Assembly: GCA_044224605.1 (NCBI GenBank)
Contig: JBGAKC010000003.1
Location: forward strand, 1-64,000
Reading direction: 5' to 3'
From: UBA7672 sp044224605
GTDB taxonomy: Bacteria; Pseudomonadota; Alphaproteobacteria; Caulobacterales; Hyphomonadaceae
DNA: 64,000 nt
Below the pieces are notes generated by a model, which made no database searches, was not told the origin of the DNA, and saw only the letters and a program-made list of their open reading frames with translations. The position numbers and the translations under genes were made by a program. Below, piece after piece: positions 36,157 to 44,259 of the stretch; within the stretch, counting starts at the first letter, position 1; the number at the start of each line of letters is the position of its first letter.

Positions 36157-36741
36157 ATGACCGAGAACACGCAAACAACCGCCGCTCCCGAGCGCTCAGC
36201 CCTGCCTCCCTGGATGGCAATCATCCCCGTCGGGCTGCTTGCGCTAGTTGCCGGTTTTTTCGCGGTCGGACTGACGCGCGATCCTCACGCTCTGCCCTCG
36301 ACCATGATCGACCGCAGCATGCCGACCTTTGCGCTTGCCCCGCTGACACCGGAAAGCGCTCCCCTCGTCAACGCAGACCTGAAAGGACGGGTCTCGCTGG
36401 TGAACGTGTTCGGCTCATGGTGTTCAAGCTGCATGCTTGAGCACCCCGAGTTGATGGAAATTGGAAAATCCGGTCGCGTCGCCCTGCACGGCGTGGACTG
36501 GCGCGATGAACCTGGGGCCGGCGCCGCCTGGCTATCGCGACACGGCAACCCTTACGAGAAGACGGGCGTGGATGCCGACAGCAAGCTCGCGATTGATCTT
36601 GGCGTTACGGGGGCGCCTGAAACGTTCATCATCGATCGTGGCGGGCGGATTCGCTACAAGCAGGTCGGTCCGATCACGCCTGAGGTGTGGGCCGGGACGA
36701 TCTTGCCGATCGTTCGCAAGCTGGAGGCCGAACCGGCATGA
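36157..36741 (+). CDS. ccmG: CcmG/DsbE thiol-disulfide oxidoreductase
   Basis: A protein of 194 residues with one N-terminal membrane anchor, then a thioredoxin fold with WCSSC (Cys89/Cys92) and the cis-proline region TGAPETFIIDRGG. It keeps apocytochrome cysteines reduced for haem attachment. WCSSC differs from the common WCxPC of CcmG, since the second intervening residue is Ser rather than Pro, which may alter redox potential. It follows ccmF by 10 bp and overlaps ccmH. Confidence 0.9.
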   Translation: MTENTQTTAAPERSALPPWMAIIPVGLLALVAGFFAVGLTRDPHALPSTMIDRSMPTFALAPLTPESAPLVNADLKGRVSLVNVFGSWCSSCMLEHPELMEIGKSGRVALHGVDWRDEPGAGAAWLSRHGNPYEKTGVDADSKLAIDLGVTGAPETFIIDRGGRIRYKQVGPITPEVWAGTILPIVRKLEAEPA

Positions 36742-37202
36742 GAGCGGTCCTGCTATGCCTGTTGGTGCTGGTTTCACCCCTCGCGCTCGCACAGTCCGAG
36801 GCGCCTGCCGAGTTCAGCCCGCAGGTTGAAATCGTCGCTCGCGACATCGGTAAATCGCTGCGCTGCGTGGTCTGCCAGAACCAGTCGATTGAGGACTCTG
36901 CGGCGCCGTTGGCCGCCGACATGCGCAGGCTCGTCCGCGAGCGCGTCGCGGCAGGCGAAAGCCCCGATCAGGTCGTGAACTACATGCGCGACCGCTATGG
37001 CAACTTCGTGCTCCTGAGGCCGCCCTTCCAGATCGACACACTGTTGCTCTGGCTTGGCCCCGTGGCGCTCAGCCTCCTGGCGGCTTGGGGTTGGCTCGCC
37101 TTCCTGCGCCCGGCCAGACGACGCGTGCTTACGCCCGCGCCATTGTCGGAAGCTGAAGCCGTCGAACTGGCGCGCCGCGTCAGCAGCGAAAAGGTCAACT
37201 GA
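36738..37202 (+). CDS. ccmH: CcmH/CycL cytochrome c maturation protein
   Basis: A protein of 154 residues with a signal peptide ending at ALAQ, the redox motif LRCVVCQNQSI (Cys43/Cys46), and a C-terminal membrane anchor (LLLWLGPVALSLLAAWGWLAF). It reduces or presents the apocytochrome to CcmF. It overlaps the ccmG stop (ATGA) and the ccmI start (TGATG). This is the short single-domain form, with ccmI separate. Confidence 0.92.
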   Translation: MRAVLLCLLVLVSPLALAQSEAPAEFSPQVEIVARDIGKSLRCVVCQNQSIEDSAAPLAADMRRLVRERVAAGESPDQVVNYMRDRYGNFVLLRPPFQIDTLLLWLGPVALSLLAAWGWLAFLRPARRRVLTPAPLSEAEAVELARRVSSEKVN

Positions 37203-38392
37203 TGCTCTGGCTTATGCTGACGCTGATTGTCCTTGCGGGTGTGGGCTTCATCGCATGGCCGGTCTTGCGGCGCAGAACCCTTGCCGGCGGCGCGAGCACA
37301 TCGATCTACGTCGCTCAGCTTGATGAAATCGAGCGCGAATGCGCCAGCGGGCTCATTTCGGATGAAGACGGCCGCATGGCCAGGACGGAAATCGGGCGAC
37401 GGCTCCTGTCAGCGGAGGCAGGATCAGCTTCAACCCGGGAGGCAGAGTTGACCCAGACGGATCGCACCATGTTCATCACAATGGCGGCGGTGGTCGCTAT
37501 TGGTTCAGCTCTGATCTACAGTGTTGTCGGATCTCCCGGATCGCCGGCGGCGACAGGAGGGATGCTGACCCAGACGGTTTCGGGCGCAACGCCCGGCGCA
37601 TCGACCAGCGTCGGGCCGGTTTCTGACATGATCGACCAGCTTGAAGCCAGGTTGACGACCCAACCGGCTGATGTCGAAGGCTGGCGCATGCTGGGATGGT
37701 CCAAATTCCGCACCGACGACTATGCCGGAGCGGCGGCAGCCTATGCCCGCGCCGTCCAGCTCGCGCCTGAAGATGCGGAGACACAGTCAGGCTATGGCGA
37801 GGCCTTGACGCGTGCGGCCGGCGGACGCGTGACGGCTGAGGCCGCACAAGCCCTTGAGGCCGCCATCCGCTTCGACCCGAAAGACGCCCGGGCGCGCTTC
37901 CTGCTCGGACTGAAGAAGGAGCAGGAAGGCCACGCCCAGCAGGCGCTCGATGACTGGCTGGCGATGCTGAAGGGCGCCGAGGCCGACGCACCCTGGTTTG
38001 ACGAGGTCCGGGGCCGGGCTGTCGAACTCTCGCAAGCAGCCGACATCGATATCGCAGACCGGCTGCCTCCCCCACGTGGAACGTCACTGGGCGAGACGGT
38101 TGGCAATTCCGGACCTTCAGCCCAGGACATGGCCCAGGCGGCCCAGCTGCCGGTCGACGACCGGCAGGCGATGATCGACGGCATGGTGGCTCGCCTTGAT
38201 GCCCGCCTCAAGGAGAACCCGAAGGACCTTGAGGGCTGGACCAAGCTCATTCGGGCGCGGCGGGTTCTTGGGCAGGAGGGGCTGGCGCTGCAGGCTCTTG
38301 CCGATGGCCGGGCGGCCTTCGTCGGCGACAAGAAAGCACTCGCAGATCTTGAACGGGCCTCGAAAGAATCGCTCGCTCTACCACCCACCTGA
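37202..38392 (+). CDS. ccmI: CcmI/CycH TPR protein
   Basis: A protein of 396 residues. Two N-terminal membrane segments flank a short cytoplasmic leucine-rich region (YVAQLDEIERECASGLISDEDG, the typical CcmI signature). A periplasmic TPR domain follows, with WRMLGWSKFRTDDYAGAAAAYARAVQLAPED and a second block near the C-terminus. It binds apocytochrome C-termini and delivers them to CcmFH. Start and stop fit the coupled operon; an 18-bp gap leads to the FeS-flavoprotein. Confidence 0.9.
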   Translation: MLWLMLTLIVLAGVGFIAWPVLRRRTLAGGASTSIYVAQLDEIERECASGLISDEDGRMARTEIGRRLLSAEAGSASTREAELTQTDRTMFITMAAVVAIGSALIYSVVGSPGSPAATGGMLTQTVSGATPGASTSVGPVSDMIDQLEARLTTQPADVEGWRMLGWSKFRTDDYAGAAAAYARAVQLAPEDAETQSGYGEALTRAAGGRVTAEAAQALEAAIRFDPKDARARFLLGLKKEQEGHAQQALDDWLAMLKGAEADAPWFDEVRGRAVELSQAADIDIADRLPPPRGTSLGETVGNSGPSAQDMAQAAQLPVDDRQAMIDGMVARLDARLKENPKDLEGWTKLIRARRVLGQEGLALQALADGRAAFVGDKKALADLERASKESLALPPT

Positions 38393-38410
38393 AGACAGGA
38401 TCTGCAAAGT

Positions 38411-39715
38411 TTGGATACGATTGTTGCGGCGCTGGTATACCTGTTGCCCTTCGCGATTGGTCTCGTGATCTATGCGCGGTCGCGAAGGAAGTCGTCCCGC
38501 AAGGCGCAAACTATCTGGGAAGAATCGCTCGAAGCCGGCCTTACGGAGCCGGCATCGCTCCATCCTCATATCGACCTGTCGCTGTGCTGCGGCTCAGCCG
38601 CCTGTGTTTCCGCCTGTCCTGAAAAGACGGTGATCGGCGTTGTCGATGGCAAGGCTCAGCTGATCGATCCAACGGCGTGCATTGGCCATGGCGCCTGCGC
38701 GGCGGCCTGCCCGACGCAAGCCATCACGCTTGTCTTCGGCACGCAGACGCGGGGCGTCGAGCTTCCAGTGGTTTCACCTGATTTCGAAACCAATGTGCCA
38801 GGCCTTTATATCGCTGGAGAACTTGGCGGGATGGGACTCATTCGCAATGCGGTCGAGCAAGGCGTCCAAGCAATCGCCGCCATTGCGAAGCGACCGGGCA
38901 TACGGCGCGACGATCGTCATGATGTCCTTATCGTGGGGGCAGGACCTGCTGGCTTCGCCGCAAGCCTAGCTGCAAAGGAAAAGGGGTTGCGCTATGTCAC
39001 GATCGAACAGGAATCGTTCGGCGGAACCGTCGCGCATTTCCCACGCGGCAAGCTGGTGATGACTCGACCCGTCAGGCTTCCAATTGTCGGCGCCATGAAT
39101 TTTCGCGAGGTGTCAAAAGAATCCCTGCTCGCTTTCTGGACGTCCGCGCGCGCAAAGGCGGGCGTCGCCATCTCATATGAAGAGCGTCTTGAAAGCCTTG
39201 TCCAGGAGCCGGGAGGGTTCAGGGCGCGCACAAGCAAGGGTGAGTACCGAATCCGGACGGCGCTTCTCGCCGTCGGCCGGAGAGGCACGCCCCGAAAACT
39301 CGGCGTCGCGGGCGAGGACCTGGCAAAGGTGGTCTATCGCCTCTCGGACCCCCAGCAATTCACCGGCAAGCGCGTCCTGGTCGTCGGGGGCGGCGATAGC
39401 GCGCTTGAGGCTGCAGCAACGCTTGCCGAAGAGACCAACGCGATCGTCGACCTTTCCTATCGTGGAGATGCCTTTCAGCGGGCCCGGCGAAAGAACCGGA
39501 CGCGAGTTGAAGCAGCAGCTGCCTCAGGCAGACTGCGAGTGATGCTTAGATCGGAGGTTCAGCAAATCCTCGATACGGCGGTCCGCCTCAACTCACCTGA
39601 CGGCCCTGTCGAAATACCCAACGACCAGGTCATTGTCTGCGCCGGCGGCATTCTCCCAAACGATTTCCTGAGATCGCTTGGCATTGCCAGCACCACGAAG
39701 TTCGGCGAAGCGTAA
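38411..39715 (+). CDS. Membrane-anchored ferredoxin-flavin NAD(P)-linked oxidoreductase
   Basis: A protein of 434 residues with a TTG start. Parts: one membrane helix (5-21); two 4Fe-4S-type cysteine clusters (Cys59/60/65/69, and CIGHGACAAACP at 90-101, where the usual CxxC spacing is altered); then a thioredoxin-reductase-like fold with GAGPAG (176-181) for FAD and VVGGGDSALEAA for NAD(P). Such proteins accompany multihaem cytochromes and probably pass electrons between the nucleotide pool and a membrane partner. It is the last gene in the ccm transcript direction, which links it functionally to the cytochrome cluster. Confidence 0.75.
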   Translation: MDTIVAALVYLLPFAIGLVIYARSRRKSSRKAQTIWEESLEAGLTEPASLHPHIDLSLCCGSAACVSACPEKTVIGVVDGKAQLIDPTACIGHGACAAACPTQAITLVFGTQTRGVELPVVSPDFETNVPGLYIAGELGGMGLIRNAVEQGVQAIAAIAKRPGIRRDDRHDVLIVGAGPAGFAASLAAKEKGLRYVTIEQESFGGTVAHFPRGKLVMTRPVRLPIVGAMNFREVSKESLLAFWTSARAKAGVAISYEERLESLVQEPGGFRARTSKGEYRIRTALLAVGRRGTPRKLGVAGEDLAKVVYRLSDPQQFTGKRVLVVGGGDSALEAAATLAEETNAIVDLSYRGDAFQRARRKNRTRVEAAAASGRLRVMLRSEVQQILDTAVRLNSPDGPVEIPNDQVIVCAGGILPNDFLRSLGIASTTKFGEA

Positions 39716-39892
39716 GCACATCTGGCGCACAATCCAGGCCCCCATCGCCTCAAACACGAGAAATCTCTCTGCATCTGCGCCGCGCGGTATCGTCAGGTTT
39801 GGGCTGATGCCTGCGACAAGGCAGTAACGCTCCGACAGCCGTTCGCGCCACGCAGTCGAGAATTCAGGGGTCCGCAGGATATTGCCGCCCGC

Positions 39893-40561
39893 TCATCCGA
39901 ACCGGTAGCCCATCCCGCGGATCGTCCTGATGCGCGAAGCGCCAATCTTGCGGCGAAGCCGGCTGACATAGGCTTCAATCGTGTTTGAGCCTTGTTGCTC
40001 GTCCGGCGCATAGAGATGGGTGGACAGGTCAGCTTGCGAGATCACGTGACGCTGGCGCATCATGAAATATCTCAGCATTCTGAACTCCAGTGCGGTCAGC
40101 TCGACCGGCTCACCCGCTATCAAGACCTCCTTCGCAATTAGGCGAAGGATCAGGTCGCCATGCTGAAGGGTGTCGGCCGCCGTCCGACCTTCGGGCGCAT
40201 GCGCCGATCTTGCGCGAACCGCGAGTTCGCCGGCCCGTACCGGCTTGGCAAGAAAATCGTATCGACCCAGCACGAGCTCGGGAGAAGGTTCGAGATCATG
40301 ATCAGGGGCAAGAATGAAGATCACCGGCATGATCATTCCCTGGAGACGCCAAGACGCCAGATGTTCAAACCACGGCCGGTCGAGCAGTACGACATCGATC
40401 GCCGCAACGTGGTCGCCTCCGGCCATTACCCGGTCGCCAAGTCGCGTCAAATCTTCGAGATGTTCGATCCTCAGCCCTGCCCCCCCCAGTTCCCGCAGCA
40501 GGTGTGGCGACAGTTCATCTGGCGGGAGGGCCAGCAAGACCGAAATCGTCTCCAGTTCCAT
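39893..40561 (-). CDS. OmpR-family regulator with degenerate receiver
   Basis: A protein of 222 residues. The winged-helix output domain is intact and almost identical in style to the regulator at 41998 (LTALEFRMLRYFM, VISQADLSTHLY, EAYVSRLRRKIG, IRTIRGMGYRFG). The receiver is abnormal: the N-terminal acidic pair is missing (ISVLLALPPDE), the phospho-site region reads VVLLDRPW (Asp61), and only the lysine block LAKPV is normal. It may act without phosphorylation or by dimerising with its neighbour. Its own CTGAA repeat box lies 53 bp upstream. Confidence 0.82.
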   Translation of the reverse strand: MELETISVLLALPPDELSPHLLRELGGAGLRIEHLEDLTRLGDRVMAGGDHVAAIDVVLLDRPWFEHLASWRLQGMIMPVIFILAPDHDLEPSPELVLGRYDFLAKPVRAGELAVRARSAHAPEGRTAADTLQHGDLILRLIAKEVLIAGEPVELTALEFRMLRYFMMRQRHVISQADLSTHLYAPDEQQGSNTIEAYVSRLRRKIGASRIRTIRGMGYRFG

Positions 40562-40613
40562 GAATGCAACCGAACAGGATTTAGGCCCCTCTCAAGGCAG
40601 TCTCCCCGCGAAT

Positions 40614-40630
40614 CTGAAATCTACCTGAAT
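40614..40630. promoter_or_regulatory. CTGAAA-N5-CTGAAT direct repeat upstream of the degenerate regulator
   Basis: CTGAAA (40614-40619) and CTGAAT (40625-40630) are spaced 11 bp apart, in the gap between the kinase stop and the regulator start (40561). The same two half-sites occur at 42695-42711 before the other regulator gene. The match of both half-sites and the spacing suggests one regulator binds both. Confidence 0.65.
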
Positions 40631-40638
40631 GCGATGCG

Positions 40639-41994
40639 TCAGTTACCCGCTCTGGGTAACCTCAACTCGACCAGAAGGCCGCCAGAAGGCGATTCCCTGA
40701 GTTCGATCTCGCCGCGATAAAGCTCCACGAGATCGCGTACAATTGCGAGGCCAAGGCCCGTTCCGGGCTTCGTTTCATCCAGCCGCGTACCGGGTGAGAA
40801 GACCAGCTGCCGAGCTTCTGCGGGCAGTCCCGGACCATCATCACTGATAATGATCGTCGCAGTTGTCGCATCGAGACCGAACGCATCGATTGTTATGGCC
40901 GCCGTCGCAAATTTGAATGCGTTGTCGACGAGGTTTGCGAGCAACTCATTCAGATCCTGCTCGTCGAGCGCCACGAACAGACCCGGCTCGACCTTGCGGA
41001 CGATTCGGACGCCGCTGCCGGCGTGAAGCCGTGACAGTGCTGCCGCAATCGCCGCCGAAACCGCTCCGACATCCGAACGCGTACCTGGGGTTCGCGCCAT
41101 CGCTTGCGCGCGCGCCCTGGCGATATGGTGATCAATATGGACCTGCACGGCGCGGCATTGTTCGGTTATTGCCCGTGCGGCGGCGTCTTCACCCTTCTGC
41201 TCGAGCTGGAAGGCCTCATCTGCTATGATTGCAAGGGGACCTTTGAGGCCGTGGGCGAGATTTCCGGCCTGGGCGCGGGCCTTGTGCAGCGACTCGCGCT
41301 GGCCCTTGATCAGGGAATTGAGCTCGGTGACGAGCGGCTGAACTTCCAACGGATAGCTGCCTTCGACGCTGCTCGCTTCCCCGCCGCGGACGCGCCGCAT
41401 CGCGTTGGCGAGTACCGTGAAGGGAGCGAGCCCAAAGGTTACAAAGCCCAGGACGGAGAGGACGAGCACGACGCCCAGAGCGAGAAGGCTGATGATCAGG
41501 GTTCTGTCGAATTCTCCAACCGATTTCTCAAGATGACGTTCATCGGTTCCCACGACATAGGTAAGTCCGCCGTGTCGTGATGGCGAGACAAGCTCCATCA
41601 GCAGCAAAGGCCCGGTTGGCCCGGCAATCTTGTGCGGATGCATGTCGCCGGGCTGGCGTTCGTCTACAGGTATTGGTCCGATGCTCCGTCCCCCAAGCGA
41701 TGCGCTGGCAGCCTGAACGCCAGCAGGCGTCCTTACCTCCCAGTAGTAGCCAGAGAGCGGAACATCATAGCGCGGATCGCTGAACCGCGCCTGCAGGGTT
41801 TCCGAAGGTGCGCCATGAAGAAGATTCAGTCTTTCGAGCTCTTCGACGTGAACCGACAATTCGTCGTAGAACTGCCGCGTTACGTGCCCCCGGAATATCG
41901 ACGAGAGGAGGAAGAACGCGGCGACCATGGCGAGCCCCGCCCAGACGATGGACGCCAGAACAAGGCGCGCCCGGAGTGACTGGGGGGCACGCAT
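40639..41994 (-). CDS. Sensor histidine kinase, PhoQ-like phosphorylation box
   Basis: A protein of 451 residues with two membrane helices (about 10-33 and 166-188) around a 130-residue periplasmic sensor domain. Then HAMP, a histidine box NLAHGLKGPLAII (His248) of the PhoQ-like type rather than HELRTP, and an ATPase domain with NLVDNAFKFA, DDGPGLP and GTGLGLAIV. It begins 3 bp after the regulator stop, so these are a cognate pair. The signal is unknown. Confidence 0.9.
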   Translation of the reverse strand: MRAPQSLRARLVLASIVWAGLAMVAAFFLLSSIFRGHVTRQFYDELSVHVEELERLNLLHGAPSETLQARFSDPRYDVPLSGYYWEVRTPAGVQAASASLGGRSIGPIPVDERQPGDMHPHKIAGPTGPLLLMELVSPSRHGGLTYVVGTDERHLEKSVGEFDRTLIISLLALGVVLVLSVLGFVTFGLAPFTVLANAMRRVRGGEASSVEGSYPLEVQPLVTELNSLIKGQRESLHKARAQAGNLAHGLKGPLAIIADEAFQLEQKGEDAAARAITEQCRAVQVHIDHHIARARAQAMARTPGTRSDVGAVSAAIAAALSRLHAGSGVRIVRKVEPGLFVALDEQDLNELLANLVDNAFKFATAAITIDAFGLDATTATIIISDDGPGLPAEARQLVFSPGTRLDETKPGTGLGLAIVRDLVELYRGEIELRESPSGGLLVELRLPRAGN

Positions 41995-41997
41995 CGG

Positions 41998-42651
41998 CTA
42001 GCCAAACCTGTAGCCAAGTCCGCGGATCGTCTTGATCTTCTCCGACCCGATCTTCCTGCGCAAACGGCTGACGTAGACCTCGATCGTGTTCGAATCACGC
42101 ATGTCGTCGAGGTTGTACAGATGTTCGATAAGCTCACTTTGCGAGATCACATGCCTGATCCGCCGCATGAAGTAACGAAGCATCTTGAGTTCGAGGGCGG
42201 TCAGCTCCACCGGCTCGCCATTGCGGAGCACTTCGCCGGTCCCGGCATTGAGCGACAGGTCCTGGAAGACAAGAACATTGGACGCTTGCCCGCCGCTCCG
42301 GCGGCGCAAGGCATTCAGGCGAGCGACAAGTTCGGGCATGTGAAACGGCTTTGTGAGATAGTCGTCCGCGCCTTCGTTCAATCCGCTCACCTTGTCGGCC
42401 CACGTTCCGCGCGCCGTGAGCACAAGGACAGGGGTCGTCTTCCCCCGGCTTCGAAGTTCACGCAGGACATCGAGGCCCGACTGCCCTGGCAGGCCGAGAT
42501 CCAGGACAATCACATCCATTTGCGGCTGCAGCGCGAGCTCGAGACCGTCATGGCCGTCCGCGGCGCGTTCCACGATGCAACCGGCCTGACGCAGGCCGCG
42601 CTCCAAGCGCCCAGCAAGATCGTCGTCATCTTCAACCAACAGGACGTGCAC
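41998..42651 (-). CDS. OmpR/PhoP-family response regulator
   Basis: A protein of 217 residues with a complete receiver: acidic pair EDDDD (7-11), phospho-acceptor Asp51 (VLDLGLPG), Thr78-region LVLTARG, and lysine in LTKPF. It has a winged-helix domain ending KIKTIRGLGYRFG. It is cotranscribed with the kinase downstream. A CTGAA direct repeat lies 44 bp upstream, consistent with autoregulation. Confidence 0.92.
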   Translation of the reverse strand: MHVLLVEDDDDLAGRLERGLRQAGCIVERAADGHDGLELALQPQMDVIVLDLGLPGQSGLDVLRELRSRGKTTPVLVLTARGTWADKVSGLNEGADDYLTKPFHMPELVARLNALRRRSGGQASNVLVFQDLSLNAGTGEVLRNGEPVELTALELKMLRYFMRRIRHVISQSELIEHLYNLDDMRDSNTIEVYVSRLRRKIGSEKIKTIRGLGYRFG

Positions 42652-42694
42652 GATGCTCTCCGGCGCGAAGCAGGCTCCCTCCTAGTCCACCCGC

Positions 42695-42711
42695 CTGAAA
42701 CGAAGCTGAAT
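42695..42711. promoter_or_regulatory. CTGAAA-N5-CTGAAT direct repeat upstream of the regulator-kinase operon
   Basis: CTGAAA (42695-42700), spacer CGAAG, CTGAAT (42706-42711). It matches the 40614-40630 box in both half-sites and in 11-bp spacing, and is the expected binding pattern for an OmpR-family dimer in tandem orientation. Its position 44 bp upstream of the start at 42651 suits autoregulation. Confidence 0.65.
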
Positions 42712-43166
42712 TGCAATTGTCGGCGCCAATTGAGTTCAGTTCAAGAACAGACCAGCCTTTCACCTTCGTCTTTGTGAGACCTGATCTGGAACAAGGCCAA
42801 TCAGTAAGACGATAATAGTCGTTTTTGAAGGCTGGCAGAGCTGTTGGATTTGTCGATGGAGCTCTTGCCGGGGCTTCGTGAACGCAGCCAGGCCCGCGCC
42901 GACGGCCCGCTCCAGGAAGACGCAGAACGCGCGCAAAAAAATTGGCGCTCCGCAGTTCAGCATATGCTGCTGGATTCTGAGCAAATTGCAGACGGCTGCA
43001 TGCGTCTCAAGGAAACGGATCCGCTTCCAAGAAATTGGCGTCGTTGTGGTCTCTCGCAGATCAAGAGCCGCTGCGTCTGCAGAAACAGCTCAGCGCGTGT
43101 CTGACAGCACCTCTCCACCTTATCGGCGACTGGTTAGCGTAGGTCTGACATTACCGCTCGAATGGA
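42712..43166. other. Gene-free stretch upstream of the two-component operon
   Basis: About 455 bp without a supportable gene. Open frames on both strands have no recognisable family. The leftmost part includes the regulator promoter; the remainder shows nothing further. Confidence 0.5.
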
Positions 43167-43200
43167 TGAGCCGTCCGCGCCTTGATGCACGGACGGCTCA
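43167..43200 (-). terminator. Hairpin downstream of the fasciclin gene
   Basis: TGAGCCGTCCG (43167-43177) pairs perfectly with CGGACGGCTCA (43190-43200) around a 12-base loop, 61 bp beyond the fasciclin stop. There is no clear T-run on either side, so termination is probable rather than certain. Confidence 0.5.
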
Positions 43201-43261
43201 GTTTGCATGAACACAGGTCGGAGGACTGCGCTGATGCCAGAACAATGACCGGCCGCGCCGA

Positions 43262-43819
43262 TCACTTGGCCGGCGGCATGATCACCTTGTCGATCACGTG
43301 GATCACGCCGTTGGAAGCGGCAATATCGGCAGTCACGACTTTTGCGTCGTTGATCGTGACACTGCCATCGGCTGAGCCCACAGCCTTCAGCGTCGCGCCC
43401 TGGACCGTGGCCGGTTCAACAGTCTTGCCGGCGACGTCCGAGGACATCACCTTGCCCGACAGCACGTGGTAGGTGAGGATCCCCGCCAGTTTCTCCTTGT
43501 TTTCTGGCTTGAGGAGGCTCTCGAGCGTTCCAGCCGGAAGCGCTGCAAAGGCTTCGTCGGTCGGCGCGAAGACGGTGAACGGACCTGCTCCACGCAGCGT
43601 CTGTTCGAGTCCGGCGGCCTGCACAGCTGCGACAAGCGTCTTGAAGGAGCCCGCCGCGATCGCAGTATCGACAATGTCCTTGGCCTCGACCGGCGGCGGG
43701 GTGGGAGCAGTTTCGGCGGGGGCTGCAGCCGGCGCGGGGACGGCTGGCGTTTCGGTAGCGGTAGGCGAGCACGCAGCAAAGCCAAGCGCGGTCGCAGAGA
43801 GGAGGACTGCCCGTATCAT
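43262..43819 (-). CDS. Fasciclin (FAS1) domain lipoprotein
   Basis: About 185 residues from ATG 43819, chosen for AAGG at 7 bp. Lipobox FAAC, a Pro/Ala linker, then one complete FAS1 domain: GSFKTLVAAVQAAGLEQTLRG, then GPFTVFAPTDEAFAALP, then LTYHVLSGKV, and the closing NGVIHVIDKVIMPP. FAS1 lipoproteins act at the cell surface in adhesion or ligand binding; the ligand is unknown. It is monocistronic. Confidence 0.9.
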   Translation of the reverse strand: MIRAVLLSATALGFAACSPTATETPAVPAPAAAPAETAPTPPPVEAKDIVDTAIAAGSFKTLVAAVQAAGLEQTLRGAGPFTVFAPTDEAFAALPAGTLESLLKPENKEKLAGILTYHVLSGKVMSSDVAGKTVEPATVQGATLKAVGSADGSVTINDAKVVTADIAASNGVIHVIDKVIMPPAK

Positions 43820-44259
43820 TTCTGTACCTTGTGGTTGCCACGGCGTCATGTCGCCCAGCAGGCTGCGGCGAGGACGCGTGATCTGGTTAAGCGATGCGGG
43901 TTCTACGTCGCCGGGCGCGCGCGGATTGCCCGGTCACTAAAATGTAATCACGGGGCCCGCGCTCGCAGATTGTCTCCCAGCTCGCATCGACGCCGCGATG
44001 CGCAAGCTTCTCCTCGACATCACGCAAGCAGCGGGTAGAGCCAAACCACATGCTGCATGACCGCTGTGGGGAAAGCGTGTCGTGCGCAACAGACCCGGGG
44101 CCGTTCGAGCTTCCCGAAAGCCAATGAGCCCGCCCCTCACGGAGACTGATTACGCGAGTCTAGCAGCACCGCCCATTCTGATGGCGCGGCCAATGGACAT
44201 CGCTACGGCTTGGGTCCAGCGTTCAAGGAGAAACCTGATCGACTCGAGGCAGACGCGTT
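43820..44259. other. Gene-free stretch between fasciclin and the catabolic operon
   Basis: A 440-bp gap between divergent genes (fasciclin leftward, oxidoreductase rightward), so two promoters are expected. No palindromic operator, RNA gene or real coding frame is seen. Confidence 0.5.
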
